64,000 nt of DNA from Thiocapsa marina 5811 (GTDB lineage: Bacteria > Pseudomonadota > Gammaproteobacteria > Chromatiales > Chromatiaceae): NCBI RefSeq assembly GCF_000223985.1, contig NZ_AFWV01000001.1, forward strand, positions 62,001-126,000. The letters run 5' to 3'. The notes below the pieces were generated by a model. The model was not told the origin of the DNA. It worked only from the letters and a program-made list of their open reading frames with translations, and did not search any database. A program made the position numbers and the translations under genes. This document shows positions 1-9,306 of the stretch, in pieces (the first letter of the stretch is position 1; each line of letters starts with the position of its first letter).

Positions 1-1
1 T

Positions 2-1237
2 TCGGGGAATGAGCGCGAGATCCTCAAGACGAACCACACAATCGACGAAGCGGCGGCGAAACGCCTGCGGATAAAGGTGCATCCGCCTGGCACAGTGATT
101 TTCCCCAAGATTGGTGGAGCCATTGCGACAAATAAGCGACGTGTGCTCGTGCGGCCTACGGCCATTGACAACAATTGTTCAGGAATCATTCCGAACGAGT
201 CGTGCAGCACGCATTGGCTCTTCCTCGTTCTGAGTGCGATAGATCTCGCGGAGTATCAGTCAGGAACTTCAGTGCCTGCCGTAAATCAAGGCGCACTTGG
301 CGAGATTGAAGTCTCCCTCCCACCGCTCGCCGAGCAGAAGCGGATCGTGGCGAAGGTGGATGAGTTGATGGCGTTGTGTGATCGGCTGGAGGCGCAGCAG
401 CAGGAACGGGAGACGCGGCACGCCGCGCTCGCCCGCGCGTCGCTGGCCCGCTTTGCCGACTTGCCTACCCCGGCCAACCTCGATTTTCTCTTCCATTCAT
501 CCTTCAGCATCCAACCTTCAGACTTACGGAAGTCTATCCTCACCCTCGCCGTCCAAGGCAAACTCGTCCCCCAAGATCCCAAGGACGAACCGGCGGAGAA
601 CAGCGTCGGTCGGAACGAAGAATTGAGTGCCGATGCGCCATTCGAGATACCTGACCAATGGAAGTGGACTCAGTTGAGCCAACTCGCGGAAATCAACGGT
701 GGCTTCGCATTCAAAAGCACTGCCTACACGGATGAAGGCATAAGAGTTGTTCGAATCTCAGACTTCGACGAATACGGCTTTAAAGATCACAAAGTTGTTC
801 GGTATCCGTTCAGTCCTGATCTTCGAAAGTTCACGCTCGCCGAGAGTAATATTTTGATGGCAATGACTGGAGGGACCGTTGGCAAGAGCTACTTCGTGAG
901 GTGTCTGCCAGAGCCGATGGTTGTGAATCAGCGGGTCGCGACGATCAAAGTGTCCGAGAACATAGATCCGAGTTACGTCGATATTGCGATCAGATCGGAG
1001 ATGACCCAGGAAGTCATCCGGAAAGCGAAAAACTCTACGAACGACAACATCTCAATGGTTGAAATCAAAGGATTTGCGATCCCAGTCCCACCCCTCGCCG
1101 AACAACGCCGGATCGTCGCCAAAGTGGACCAACTGATGGCCTTGGTGGACGCCTTGGAAACGCAGCTCGCAGCCTCCCGCGCCACCGCCGCGAACCTACT
1201 CGAAGCCCTCGTCGCTGAGCTCACCGCTCAGGTCTGA
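2..1237 (+). CDS. hsdS: Type I restriction-modification specificity subunit HsdS (5' end outside window)
   Basis: This is the DNA-recognition subunit of a type I restriction-modification enzyme. It directs HsdM and HsdR to a bipartite target. The reading frame is open to the first base of the window, so the true start lies upstream; the GTG at 77 is only the first internal start codon. Visible are the end of a first target-recognition domain, a central conserved helix (LPPLAEQKRIVAKVDELMAL), a complete second target-recognition domain (GGFAFKSTAY, then MAMTGGTVGKS) and a near-repeat of the helix at the C-terminus (VPPLAEQRRIVAKVDQLMAL). This two-domain, two-spacer layout is diagnostic of HsdS. 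hsdM and hsdR must lie to the left if the system is complete. Decayed defence DNA and a Wadjet operon follow downstream. Confidence 0.93.
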   Translation, partial: SGNEREILKTNHTIDEAAAKRLRIKVHPPGTVIFPKIGGAIATNKRRVLVRPTAIDNNCSGIIPNESCSTHWLFLVLSAIDLAEYQSGTSVPAVNQGALGEIEVSLPPLAEQKRIVAKVDELMALCDRLEAQQQERETRHAALARASLARFADLPTPANLDFLFHSSFSIQPSDLRKSILTLAVQGKLVPQDPKDEPAENSVGRNEELSADAPFEIPDQWKWTQLSQLAEINGGFAFKSTAYTDEGIRVVRISDFDEYGFKDHKVVRYPFSPDLRKFTLAESNILMAMTGGTVGKSYFVRCLPEPMVVNQRVATIKVSENIDPSYVDIAIRSEMTQEVIRKAKNSTNDNISMVEIKGFAIPVPPLAEQRRIVAKVDQLMALVDALETQLAASRATAANLLEALVAELTAQV

Positions 1238-1240
1238 TCG

Positions 1241-1450
1241 ATGCCGATGCGTCCACAAAGACCCTTCGAGCACGAAGCCACCCTTGAAGAGCTCGCGGGC
1301 GTAGGCAAGAACTCCGCTTCGACGCGGTCATCGACGATGAGGACGTTGAAGCGATCTTGTCAGCGCAGTTACGTCATCCCGTTCGTGGGTGCCGGTATGT
1401 CCAAGGGTGCGGGATGCCCCGAGTGGATGACGATCGCACGAGCTGATCCG
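1241..1450 (+). pseudogene. Fragment resembling a SIR2-like defence protein
   Basis: There is no intact gene here. One frame contains VIPFVGAGMSKGAGCPEW, which resembles the nucleotide-binding start of SIR2-like domains found in defence proteins. A different frame just before it reads FDAVIDDEDVEAIL, which looks like coding sequence shifted by one base. The frame with the SIR2-like motif soon runs into a palindromic repeat. I read this as the frameshifted 5' remnant of a defence gene truncated by, or lost beside, the repeat at 1461-1600. The family assignment rests on one motif and is tentative. Confidence 0.4.
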
Positions 1451-1460
1451 AGGTCCGCAC

Positions 1461-1600
1461 CCCGGATCGGCCTTGCTCGTAACTCCGTCCATCGTGCCAC
1501 GTGGCGCAGAGCGCCAGGCGCATGCGTGACACCGCAGAGCGGGTGTCACGAGCGAGTGATTCTTTGGGTTGCCGGTCTTCCGAGCAAGGCCCCCCGGATC
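1461..1600. repeat. Palindromic repeat element, copy 1 (second copy at 51138-51231)
   Basis: An outer inverted repeat (ggccttgctcg at 1469-1479 and cgagcaaggcc at 1581-1591, with CCGGATC just outside on both sides) encloses two hairpins. These are GTGGCGC-aga-GCGCCA(g) and CGTGACACCGC...GCGGGTGTCACG. The same two hairpins, in the same order but on the opposite strand, occur between hupL and hupC with about 85% identity by eye. It fills the gap between the SIR2-like remnant and jetA. Confidence 0.8.
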
Positions 1601-1647
1601 CACCAAAGGTCGCAGCCGATCCACTCCTGAGGCTTCATCCTCGAACC

Positions 1648-3102
1648 ATGGACTTCGCCACCCTCGACACCCTGCGCACCCATCACCCCGCATGGCGGCT
1701 GCTGCGCTCGGATCATGCCCCGCTGGTGGCGAGCTTTCTGAACCGCGTCTTCGTTCAGCCCAACGTCCGGGTGATGGCGGCGGCGGATCTGGCCGAGGCG
1801 CTCGAAGACGAGTTGTATGCACTGCGCGAGCGTCTCGGCGAGGGCAGCTTCCCCAAACCGGCGTTGGACTATCTCAACGATTGGGCGGGCCCGGAGAAGG
1901 GCTGGCTCCGTAAGTTCTACGCCCGTGACTCGGACGAGCCGCAGTTCGATCTGACACCGTCGACCGAGAAGGCGATCGCCTGGCTCGACACCCTCTCCGA
2001 GCGCAGCTTCGTGGGGACGGAGTCGCGGCTCTTGACCCTGTTCGAGCTGCTCAAGCAGATGAGCGAGGGCAGCGAGGCCGATCCCGAGAAGCGCATCGCG
2101 GAGCTCGTCAAGCGGCGCGACGAGATCGATGCCGAGATCGCGCGGGTGCTGGGCGGCGACGTGCCGCTGTTGGACGACACGGCGCTGAAGGATCGCTTCC
2201 AGCAGTTCATGCAGTTGGCACGTGAGCTGTTGACCGACTTTCGCGAGGTCGAGCATAACTTCCGTCTGCTCGATCGGCGGGTGCGCGAGCGGATCGCGCT
2301 CTGGGAGGGTGCGAAGGGCGCGCTCTTGGAAGAGATCATGGGCGAGCGCGACGCCATCGCCGACTCCGACCAGGGACGCAGCTTCAGGGCCTTTTGGGAT
2401 TTCCTCATGTCCAGCCGTCGGCAGGAGGAGCTGACCGAGCTGTTGGACCGGGTGCTCGCCCTGCCCCCGGTCGCGGAGCTGAAGCCGGATGCGCGCACCC
2501 GCCGGGTGCATTACGACTGGCTCGAGGCCGGCGAGCACACCCAACGCACGGTCGCGCAGCTCTCGCAGCAGCTGCGGCGCTTTCTCGACGATCAGGCGTG
2601 GCTCGAGAACCGGCGCATCATGGACATCCTGCACGGGATCGAGGCCAAGGCGCTGGCCCTGCGCGAGCATCAGCCGACGGGCGAGGTGATGCGCATTGCC
2701 GAGTCCGCCGCCGCTATCGAGCTGCCGATGGAGCGCCCGCTCTACACCCCGCCCCTGAAGCCGGTGATCGCGGATCTAGAGCTGCAGGCAGGCGACGCCG
2801 ATCTGGACGCCGATGCGCTCTATGCGCAGGTCGTGGTCGACCGCGCGCAGCTTGCCCGACACATCCGCCATGCCTTGCAGGATCGCTCCCAGGTCACGCT
2901 GCGCGAGCTGACCGAGCTGCAGCCCTTGACGCAGGGCCTCGCGGAGCTGGTGGCCTATCTTCAGTTGGGTAGCGGCGCCTTTAAGACGACCCTGGACGAG
3001 AATGCCCCGGAGGTGATTGTCTGGGAGACGCGCACCGGCGACGGCATGGCGGTCCAAAAGGCCGCCCGACTGCCCCGCGTCATCTTTGTCAGAGAGAGGT
3101 GA
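1648..3102 (+). CDS. jetA: Wadjet defence protein JetA (DUF3375, MukF/kleisin-like)
   Basis: JetA is the kleisin-like subunit of the Wadjet (JetABCD, MksBEFG-type) complex, an SMC-like machine that cleaves incoming circular plasmids. The 484-aa product matches DUF3375 in length and in its N-terminal signatures (DEPQFDLTPSTEKAIAWL, then SFVGTESRLLTLFELL). It is rich in charged helices throughout. I chose the ATG at 1648 because the protein then starts directly with the conserved MDFATLDTLR helix. The 49 codons upstream are in repeat DNA and are unlikely to be translated. It heads the operon, with jetB 2 nt downstream. Assignment is by recognition of the family and by the complete four-gene neighbourhood. 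Confidence 0.92.
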   Translation: MDFATLDTLRTHHPAWRLLRSDHAPLVASFLNRVFVQPNVRVMAAADLAEALEDELYALRERLGEGSFPKPALDYLNDWAGPEKGWLRKFYARDSDEPQFDLTPSTEKAIAWLDTLSERSFVGTESRLLTLFELLKQMSEGSEADPEKRIAELVKRRDEIDAEIARVLGGDVPLLDDTALKDRFQQFMQLARELLTDFREVEHNFRLLDRRVRERIALWEGAKGALLEEIMGERDAIADSDQGRSFRAFWDFLMSSRRQEELTELLDRVLALPPVAELKPDARTRRVHYDWLEAGEHTQRTVAQLSQQLRRFLDDQAWLENRRIMDILHGIEAKALALREHQPTGEVMRIAESAAAIELPMERPLYTPPLKPVIADLELQAGDADLDADALYAQVVVDRAQLARHIRHALQDRSQVTLRELTELQPLTQGLAELVAYLQLGSGAFKTTLDENAPEVIVWETRTGDGMAVQKAARLPRVIFVRER

Positions 3103-3104
3103 GG

Positions 3105-3755
3105 ATGGACGACGACCAAGGACAGGCCCGGGACGCCCCGGCGCTCGCGGCCGGGGCGGAGCTGTCCGCGCTGGTGATCGGCCTGCTCAAAGGGGTCATC
3201 TATCGCGAGGGCGACGAGCGACTCTGGGGCACGCTGGTCGACCTGCAGGCGCGGGTTCGGGACTATGTGTCGGTGCTCGGACTGGAGCTGGTGCTCGACG
3301 AGGCGGAAGGCTACGCCTTCCTCAAGAGCCGCGCCGAGACCGCCGAGGACGAGGCCGCGCCCAAGCTGCCGCGTCTGGTCGCGCGTCGGCCACTGTCGTT
3401 TCCGGTCAGCCTCTTGCTGGCCTTGCTGCGCAAGAAGCTCGCCGAGTTCGATGCCGGCGGAGCCGAGACGCGACTCGTGCTCTCGCGCGACGAGATCGTC
3501 GAGCTGGTGCGGGTCTTTCTGCCGCAGAGCAGCAACGAGGCGAGACTCATCGACCAGATCGAGACCCACATCAACAAGGTCGTCGAGCTGGGCTTCCTGC
3601 GCCGGCTCAAGACAGCCGGCGGCTCCGCCCGCGGCCCGGACAGCTACGAGGTGCGGCGGATCCTGAAGGCCTTCGTCGATGCCCAATGGTTGGCGGACTT
3701 CGACGCACGGCTGGCGGTCTATCGGGCGCAGGTCGATCCGGACAAGGGCGCTTGA
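3105..3755 (+). CDS. jetB: Wadjet defence protein JetB (DUF4194, MukE-like)
   Basis: JetB is the small MukE/KITE-like winged-helix subunit that bridges JetA and the JetC SMC ATPase. The 216-aa product fits DUF4194: an N-terminal helical region (LSALVIGLLKGVIYREGDERLW), a central LVARRPLSFPVSLLLALLR segment and a C-terminal winged-helix-like part ending in YEVRRILKAFVDAQWL. The ATG at 3105 lies 2 nt after the jetA stop with an AGAGAGG ribosome-binding site inside the end of jetA. A GTG at 3099 overlapping that stop is an alternative. The spacing implies coupled translation with jetA. The next Wadjet gene, jetC, is displaced by about 750 bp of hairpin repeat and a DUF29 gene. Confidence 0.9.
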   Translation: MDDDQGQARDAPALAAGAELSALVIGLLKGVIYREGDERLWGTLVDLQARVRDYVSVLGLELVLDEAEGYAFLKSRAETAEDEAAPKLPRLVARRPLSFPVSLLLALLRKKLAEFDAGGAETRLVLSRDEIVELVRVFLPQSSNEARLIDQIETHINKVVELGFLRRLKTAGGSARGPDSYEVRRILKAFVDAQWLADFDARLAVYRAQVDPDKGA

Positions 3756-3813
3756 GCCGTCAGGGCGACGGCCTCGATCATCGTTTCGGCCACATCGGCA
3801 GTGTCCAGATCGC

Positions 3814-3935
3814 CGCCCGGGTACGCCGACTTTAGTCGGCTCCTGGGGAGGCGGACTTCAGTCCGCCGTGCGAGCGCGCTCGGGCGACTGAAGCCGCCCA
3901 AGCGCGCGAGCCGACTGAAGTCGGCGTACCCGGGC
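3814..3935. repeat. Long inverted repeat with nested palindromes between jetB and the DUF29 gene
   Basis: The outer arms are CGCCCGGGTACGCCGACTT (3814 onward) and its near-perfect complement ending at 3935. Each arm itself contains the palindrome GCCGACT-AAGTCGGC, and an inner palindrome GGCGGACTTCAGTCCGCC sits at 3850-3867. The remainder of the 3756-4087 gap shows no coding sequence. The structure could cause partial termination or mRNA processing inside the Wadjet operon. Confidence 0.8.
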
Positions 3936-4087
3936 GTGCGGCCGGAGTTTGGCATCCGGCCGGGGAACCCGAGAGGCCTGGACGAAAGGATCAGCAAGGC
4001 CGGGGCGACGAGCGCAAGGGGTTGAAACCATTCGGCAATCGCGTGACGATGTGACGATCATTCAACGCAAAGGGTGCGAGGCGTTTC

Positions 4088-4525
4088 ATGACACCTCTTT
4101 ACGAGCAGGATTTCTCCGAATGGGTCGAGCGCCAGGCGAGCCTCCTGCGGCAAGGGCGGTTCGATGACTTGGATGTGGCGCATCTGATCGAGGAGTTGGA
4201 CAGCATGGGGGCAAGCGAGCGGCGCGAATTGATCAACCGTCTGGCGATACTCCTGGCGCACCTGCTGAAGTGGCGGTATCAGCCGGAGCGACGCGGCAAC
4301 AGTTGGCGCTTGACCATCAAGATCCAACGACTCGATGTGGCGGCCTTACTCCGTGACAATCCGAGTCTTCGCGCCCGTCTCGATCCCTTTATCCACGACG
4401 CCTACGCCAAGGCGACACTTCAGGCCGCACGTGAGATCGGCGTCGAGGAGACGCTGTTTCCCGCCGTATGCCCTTTCACCGTCGAACAGATACTGGATGA
4501 TCACTGGCCCGATGCAGCCGCTTGA
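4088..4525 (+). CDS. DUF29 domain protein inside the Wadjet operon
   Basis: This 145-aa protein shows the DUF29 pattern: N-terminal [19 protein letters not shown], then [14 protein letters not shown], then a central [13 protein letters not shown] segment and the C-terminal tryptophan motif DDHWP. DUF29 proteins are small, acidic and of unknown function. They are common in cyanobacteria and purple sulfur bacteria, often in many copies. It follows a hairpin repeat and overlaps the jetC start by 14 nt, so it should be co-translated with jetC. DUF29 is not a standard Wadjet component. Whether it is a passenger or contributes to defence cannot be read from the sequence. Confidence 0.85.
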   Translation: MTPLYEQDFSEWVERQASLLRQGRFDDLDVAHLIEELDSMGASERRELINRLAILLAHLLKWRYQPERRGNSWRLTIKIQRLDVAALLRDNPSLRARLDPFIHDAYAKATLQAAREIGVEETLFPAVCPFTVEQILDDHWPDAAA

Positions 4526-7500
4526 ATCGCTCGACCTGGACTTCATCGCCGACGACCGCCTGTCCGGCTTTCGTCTGTCGCGTCTGGAGGTCTTCAACTG
4601 GGGCACCTTCAACGGTCGCGTCTGGACCCTGTTGCTCGACGGCAAGAACGGGCTGCTGACCGGCGATATCGGCTCGGGCAAGTCGACCCTGGTGGATGCC
4701 GTGACGACCCTGTTGGTCCCGGCCCAGCGCATCGCCTACAACAAGGCCGCGGGTGCGGACAGCAAGGAACGCACGCTGCGCTCCTACGTGCTCGGGCATT
4801 ACAAGTCCGAGCGCAACGAGGTGACCGGGGCGGCCAAGCCCGTGAGTCTGCGCGATCACAACAATTACTCCGTCATCCTCGGCGTCTTCCACAACGCCGG
4901 CTACGACCAGACCGTCACACTCGCGCAGGTCTTCTGGATGAAGGAGGCGCAGGGTCAGCCGGCACGCTTCTTCGTCTGCGCCGAGCGTGATCTCGCGATC
5001 GCGACCGATTTCTCCCGCTTCGGAACCGACATCGCTCAACTGCGCAAGAAGCTGCGCGGGCTCGGTGCCGAGATCGAGGACGCCTTCCCCAAATACGGCG
5101 CCTGGTTCCGGCGCCGACTGGGCATCGACAGCGAACAGGCGCTCGAGCTCTTCCATCAGACGGTCTCGATGAAGTCCGTCGGCAACCTCACCGATTTCGT
5201 GCGCGGACATATGCTGGAGCCCTTCGCGGTGGAGCCCCGCATCAAGGCGCTGATCGCGCACTTCGACGACCTCAACCGCGCGCACGAGGCGGTGCTCAAG
5301 GCCAAGCGCCAGGTCGAGATGCTCACGCCCTTGGTGGCGGACTGCGAACGTCATGCCGGCCTGACGCGCGAGGTCGAGGATCTCAGAGGCTGCCGTGACG
5401 GATTACGTGTCTACTTCGCGGGCTTGAAACTGGCGCTGCTCGAGAAACGTCTCGCGCACCTGCAAGAAGACCGGGAGCGCGTCGATGCCTTGGTCAAGCG
5501 CCTTGAGGGCCGCCGCGAGGAGCAAGGCAACCAGGTCTACGAGCTCAAACGCGCGGTGGCCGAAAACGGCGGGGACCGTCTCGAACGCCTGGCCGCCGAG
5601 ATCAAGAAGCTGGAGGCGCTGCGCGACGCCCGGCAGAACAAGGCACGACGTTACGCCGAGCTGACGGCCGGTCTCGACGAGAGTCCGGCCGCGGACGAAA
5701 CGGCCTTCCTTGCGCAACGGCGTCGGCTCGCGGAGATGCGTGAGGGTTTGCAGGCGCGCGACAGCGATCTGCAGAACGCGGTGACCGAGCACAGCGTGAC
5801 CCTGCGCCAAGGCCAGCTCGAACGCGACGCCCTTCAGGCCGAGATCGAGAGCCTGAAGCGTCGCCGCAGCAATATCGACGACCAGCAGATCCGGATCCGT
5901 GCCGCGCTCTGCGAGGCGCTGGGTCTTACGGAGGAGTCGATGCCCTTCGCGGGCGAGCTGCTGCAGGTGCGTGATGACGAACGCGACTGGGAAGGTGCGG
6001 CCGAGCGACTGATGCGCGGCTTCGGCCTGTCCCTCTTGGTGCCGGACACGGCCTACAAGGCGGTCGCCGAGTGGGTCGACGGCGCCCAGCTGCGCGGTCG
6101 GCTGGTCTATTTCCATGTGCGCGCCCGGGTGCGTGCCCAGTTGCACACAGGGGGACGGGGCGACCTGCCCGAGCTGCACCGTGATTCGCTGGTGCGCAAG
6201 ATCGCCGTCAAACCGGACTCGCCTTTCTACGACTGGCTCGAGCGCGAGCTGGCGCACCGTTTCGACGTAGCCTGTTGCATCACGCAGGAGCAGTTCAGGC
6301 GCGAGACCCGTGCCATCACACGCGCCGGCCAGATCAAGGACCCGACCGGACGTCACGAGAAGGACGACCGTCACCGCATCGACGACCGCAGTCGCTATGT
6401 CCTGGGCTGGACCAACGCGGCCAAGATCGAAACGCTGGAGGCCAAGCGTCGCCGGCTCGAGGCACATCTCGCCGAGATCGCCGCAACCACGGGCAAGCTC
6501 TTGTCCGAGCGACAGGCGCTCGGTGACCGCCTGAACGCACTGACGCGCCTGGAAGAGTTTGTCGACTTCAACGAGCTGGACTGGGCTTCGGTCGCGACCG
6601 AGGTCGCCGCACTGATCGACGAGCGGCAACGCTTGGAATCGGCATCCGATCTGCTCAAACAGCTCAATGAGCGCCTGGGCGAGGCCGTCCAAGCGCTTGC
6701 GGTGATCGAGGGCGAGCTGGAAGAGGCGAGATCGAAACGCGCCAAGATCGAGCAAAAGCAGGAGGATGCCGAGGCACTCCAAGTGCAGACCCGCGCGATC
6801 CTCGCGCCGAGCGGTGACGCGGAGCGGCCCGCGGCGCCAGCCGAGCTGACCGAGCGGCTCGAGACCATGCGCAGCGAGGCGCTCGGCGAGCATCAACTGA
6901 CCGTGGAGTCCTGCGACAACCGCGAGCAGGATATGCGCGCCTGGCTCCAGAACCGGATCAACAACGAAAGCGGCAAGATCAATACCCTGCTCAACCGGAT
7001 CATCACCGCAATGGTGGCCTACAAGAACGCCTTCGAGCTCGAAACCCGGGAGCTCGACGCCAACGTCGAGGCGGCCTTCGAGTACCGACAACAGCTCGAT
7101 CAGCTGGGACGCGACGACCTGCCCCGCTTCGAGGAGCGCTTCAAGGAGCTGTTGAACGTCAACACCATCAACGAGATCGCCAACTTCAATGCCCAGCTCG
7201 CCCGCGAGCGCGAGACCATCAAAGAGCGCATCGGCCGCATCAATGAGTCGCTCACCCAGATCGACTACAACCCGGGACGTTATATCGCGCTCGAATCCCA
7301 GATCAGCCCGGACGCCGAGATCCGCGATTTCCAGTCCGAGCTGCGTGCCTGCACCGAGGGTGCCCTGACCGGCTCCGAGGATGCGCAGTATTCCGAGGCC
7401 AAGTTCCTGCAGGTGAAGACCATCATCGAGCGCTTCCGCGGGCGCGAGGGCCAGACCGATTCGGACAGGCGTTGGACGGCCAAGGTCACCGATGTGCGCA

Positions 7501-7946
7501 ACTGGTTCCTGTTCGCCGCAAGCGAGCGCTGGCGCGAGGACGGGACCGAGCATGAGCACTACTCGGACTCGGGCGGCAAATCCGGCGGCCAGAAGGAAAA
7601 GCTCGCCTACACCATCCTGGCCGCCAGCCTCGCCTATCAATTCGGGCTGGAATGGGGCGCCGTGCGCTCGCGCTCCTTCCGCTTCGTCGTGATCGACGAG
7701 GCCTTCGGGCGCGGCTCGGACGAGTCAGCCCAGTACGGTCTACGGCTCTTTCAACAGCTCAACCTGCAACTGCTGATCGTCACGCCGCTGCAGAAGATCC
7801 ACATCATCGAACCCTTCGTCTCCGCCGTGGGCTTCGTGCACAACGAAGGCGGTCGGGAGTCCAAGCTGCGCAATCTGACGATCGAGGAATATCGCGAGGA
7901 GTCCAGAGCGCGCAAGGCCGAGCCGAGCGCAAGCGTGCCGGCATGA
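4512..7946 (+). CDS. jetC: Wadjet defence protein JetC (SMC/MukB-like ATPase)
   Basis: JetC is the SMC-type motor of Wadjet; it extrudes plasmid DNA loops before JetD cuts. The 1,144-aa product has a Walker A motif at residues 51-59 (GDIGSGKST) and long coiled-coil arms rich in E, R and L (about 280-560 and 640-960). A C-terminal head carries the ABC signature SGGKSGGQ (about 1020-1027) and Walker B VVIDEAFG with D1062/E1063. The order head - arm - hinge-like region - arm - head is that of an SMC protein. The frame is open upstream, but the ATG at 4512, which starts [11 protein letters not shown], precedes the first conserved strand and overlaps the DUF29 stop. It overlaps jetD by four bases (ATGA). 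Confidence 0.94.
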   Translation: MQPLESLDLDFIADDRLSGFRLSRLEVFNWGTFNGRVWTLLLDGKNGLLTGDIGSGKSTLVDAVTTLLVPAQRIAYNKAAGADSKERTLRSYVLGHYKSERNEVTGAAKPVSLRDHNNYSVILGVFHNAGYDQTVTLAQVFWMKEAQGQPARFFVCAERDLAIATDFSRFGTDIAQLRKKLRGLGAEIEDAFPKYGAWFRRRLGIDSEQALELFHQTVSMKSVGNLTDFVRGHMLEPFAVEPRIKALIAHFDDLNRAHEAVLKAKRQVEMLTPLVADCERHAGLTREVEDLRGCRDGLRVYFAGLKLALLEKRLAHLQEDRERVDALVKRLEGRREEQGNQVYELKRAVAENGGDRLERLAAEIKKLEALRDARQNKARRYAELTAGLDESPAADETAFLAQRRRLAEMREGLQARDSDLQNAVTEHSVTLRQGQLERDALQAEIESLKRRRSNIDDQQIRIRAALCEALGLTEESMPFAGELLQVRDDERDWEGAAERLMRGFGLSLLVPDTAYKAVAEWVDGAQLRGRLVYFHVRARVRAQLHTGGRGDLPELHRDSLVRKIAVKPDSPFYDWLERELAHRFDVACCITQEQFRRETRAITRAGQIKDPTGRHEKDDRHRIDDRSRYVLGWTNAAKIETLEAKRRRLEAHLAEIAATTGKLLSERQALGDRLNALTRLEEFVDFNELDWASVATEVAALIDERQRLESASDLLKQLNERLGEAVQALAVIEGELEEARSKRAKIEQKQEDAEALQVQTRAILAPSGDAERPAAPAELTERLETMRSEALGEHQLTVESCDNREQDMRAWLQNRINNESGKINTLLNRIITAMVAYKNAFELETRELDANVEAAFEYRQQLDQLGRDDLPRFEERFKELLNVNTINEIANFNAQLARERETIKERIGRINESLTQIDYNPGRYIALESQISPDAEIRDFQSELRACTEGALTGSEDAQYSEAKFLQVKTIIERFRGREGQTDSDRRWTAKVTDVRNWFLFAASERWREDGTEHEHYSDSGGKSGGQKEKLAYTILAASLAYQFGLEWGAVRSRSFRFVVIDEAFGRGSDESAQYGLRLFQQLNLQLLIVTPLQKIHIIEPFVSAVGFVHNEGGRESKLRNLTIEEYREESRARKAEPSASVPA

Positions 7947-9208
7947 GCTGGACGACAGCGGCGGATCTCAAGGCGCAACTGAACCGACTCTGGGAGCGTG
8001 GCGAGCTGCTGCGCCCGCTGGTCACGGACGACGTGGCCAGCGCGAGCGGATTCCCGCTGCGTCTGAGGCTGAAGGGACCAGGCTCCGCGGATCTGGCCGA
8101 TCGGTTCGAGGCGGTGCGCGCCTGGATTGCCGAGCTGACGACTATCCCGCGTCTGCGGATCGAATGGCGCGCGGTCAATCATCGCGTGCTCGGTCCTCAG
8201 CGTCTGCCCGAGACCCTCTGGGTCGACCGACTCGACGACGCGCTCGCACTGATCGGCCGACGGGGCGATGCGGCCCGGTTCACGCGTTGCCTGGAGATGA
8301 CGCGATCGCGGCAACCGGCGCTGCTCGAGTGGCTCGGCCAACGTCCCTTGCAGGCGATCGCGCTGGCCGACGACTGGGAGCGCCTACTGGCCGTCGTGGA
8401 CTGGCTGAGCCGCCACCCGCGTCCCGGAATCTACATCCGGCAGGTCGACATCCCGGGTATCCACAGCAAGTTCATCGAGGCGCATCGTGGGGTGCTCTCG
8501 GAGCTGTTGGATCTTGTCTTGCCGGCGGAGGCGGTCGCTGCGGATCGCGTCGGCGTCGGTCGGTTCGCCGCGCGCTACGGCTTTCTCGACAAGCCCAACC
8601 GGGTCCGGTTTCGCCTGCTCGATGACGCTGTTCGCTTGCTGCCCAGTCCCGCGCGCGCGGACGTCACCCTGGATGCGGAGAGCTTCGCCCGGCTCGCGAT
8701 CCCGATTCGACGGGTTTTCATCACGGAGAACGAGGTCAACTTTCTCGCCTTCCCGGACGCGACCGCCTCGCTGGTCGTCTTCGGCTCGGGCTACGGCTGG
8801 GATGCACTGGCCCGCGCCGAGTGGCTCGGGGCCTGCACCCTGCACTACTGGGGCGACATCGACACCCACGGCTTCGCCATCCTCGACCAGCTCCGCGGCC
8901 GATTCGGTCAAGTGGCCTCCTTCTTGATGGATCGCGCCACCCTGATGGCACACGAGACCTTCTGGGGCGAGGAGCCCGATCAGGTCATGCACGATCTGCC
9001 CCGGCTCACGGCGTCGGAACGAGCCTTGTTCGACGACCTGCGCGACAACCGCATCCGCAAAGGCTTGCGTCTGGAGCAGGAACGGATCGGGTTCGGATGG
9101 GTGGAGACGGCACTTGCGGATGCGCTGCTCGAGAACAGCGGCCGGGCCGTGGAGGGGATCGACTCGATCGCCGCACCGATCAGGCGTCGTTCATCATCCC
9201 GGCTGTAG
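7943..9208 (+). CDS. jetD: Wadjet nuclease subunit JetD (DUF3322/DUF2220, Toprim)
   Basis: JetD is the topoisomerase VI-like (Toprim) nuclease that cleaves DNA captured by JetABC. The 421-aa product starts with a DUF3322 region ([23 protein letters not shown]) and ends with a DUF2220 Toprim region. The Toprim acidic residues are visible as FITENEVN (E262/E264) and WGDIDTHGF (D305, D307), so the catalytic site appears intact. Its ATG overlaps the jetC stop (ATGA), which fixes the start. The stop codon TAG at 9206-9208 is formed by the first bases of a downstream REP element. With jetA, jetB and jetC this makes the operon complete and probably functional. Confidence 0.94.
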   Translation: MSWTTAADLKAQLNRLWERGELLRPLVTDDVASASGFPLRLRLKGPGSADLADRFEAVRAWIAELTTIPRLRIEWRAVNHRVLGPQRLPETLWVDRLDDALALIGRRGDAARFTRCLEMTRSRQPALLEWLGQRPLQAIALADDWERLLAVVDWLSRHPRPGIYIRQVDIPGIHSKFIEAHRGVLSELLDLVLPAEAVAADRVGVGRFAARYGFLDKPNRVRFRLLDDAVRLLPSPARADVTLDAESFARLAIPIRRVFITENEVNFLAFPDATASLVVFGSGYGWDALARAEWLGACTLHYWGDIDTHGFAILDQLRGRFGQVASFLMDRATLMAHETFWGEEPDQVMHDLPRLTASERALFDDLRDNRIRKGLRLEQERIGFGWVETALADALLENSGRAVEGIDSIAAPIRRRSSSRL

Positions 9209-9283
9209 GGTGGACGAGCGAGAGCGAAGTCCACCGGACCCCGCGCCGGTGCTGGTGGACTGCGCTGCGCTTATCCACCCTAC
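9205..9283. repeat. REP-type palindrome (GTAGGGTGGAC family), copy 1
   Basis: GTAGGGTGGACGAGCGAGAGC... pairs with ...CTGCGCTGCGCTTATCCACCCTAC as an imperfect long hairpin. Its first bases give jetD its TAG stop. Related copies lie at 22071-22149 and 34603-34719. It separates the Wadjet operon from the convergent DUF945 gene. Confidence 0.85.
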
Positions 9284-9306
9284 GGCGACGACCAGTTTAG
9301 GATCGT

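Noticed and set aside
1241-1630. Plus-strand frame treated as an intact 129-codon gene
   Set aside because: Its second half translates the palindromic repeat at 1461-1600 and its first half changes frame within the SIR2-like remnant.
5403-7640. Long open frame (745 codons) antisense to jetC
   Set aside because: It mirrors the codon pattern of the GC-rich coding strand, has no ribosome-binding site and no recognisable motif, while jetC has all SMC motifs.
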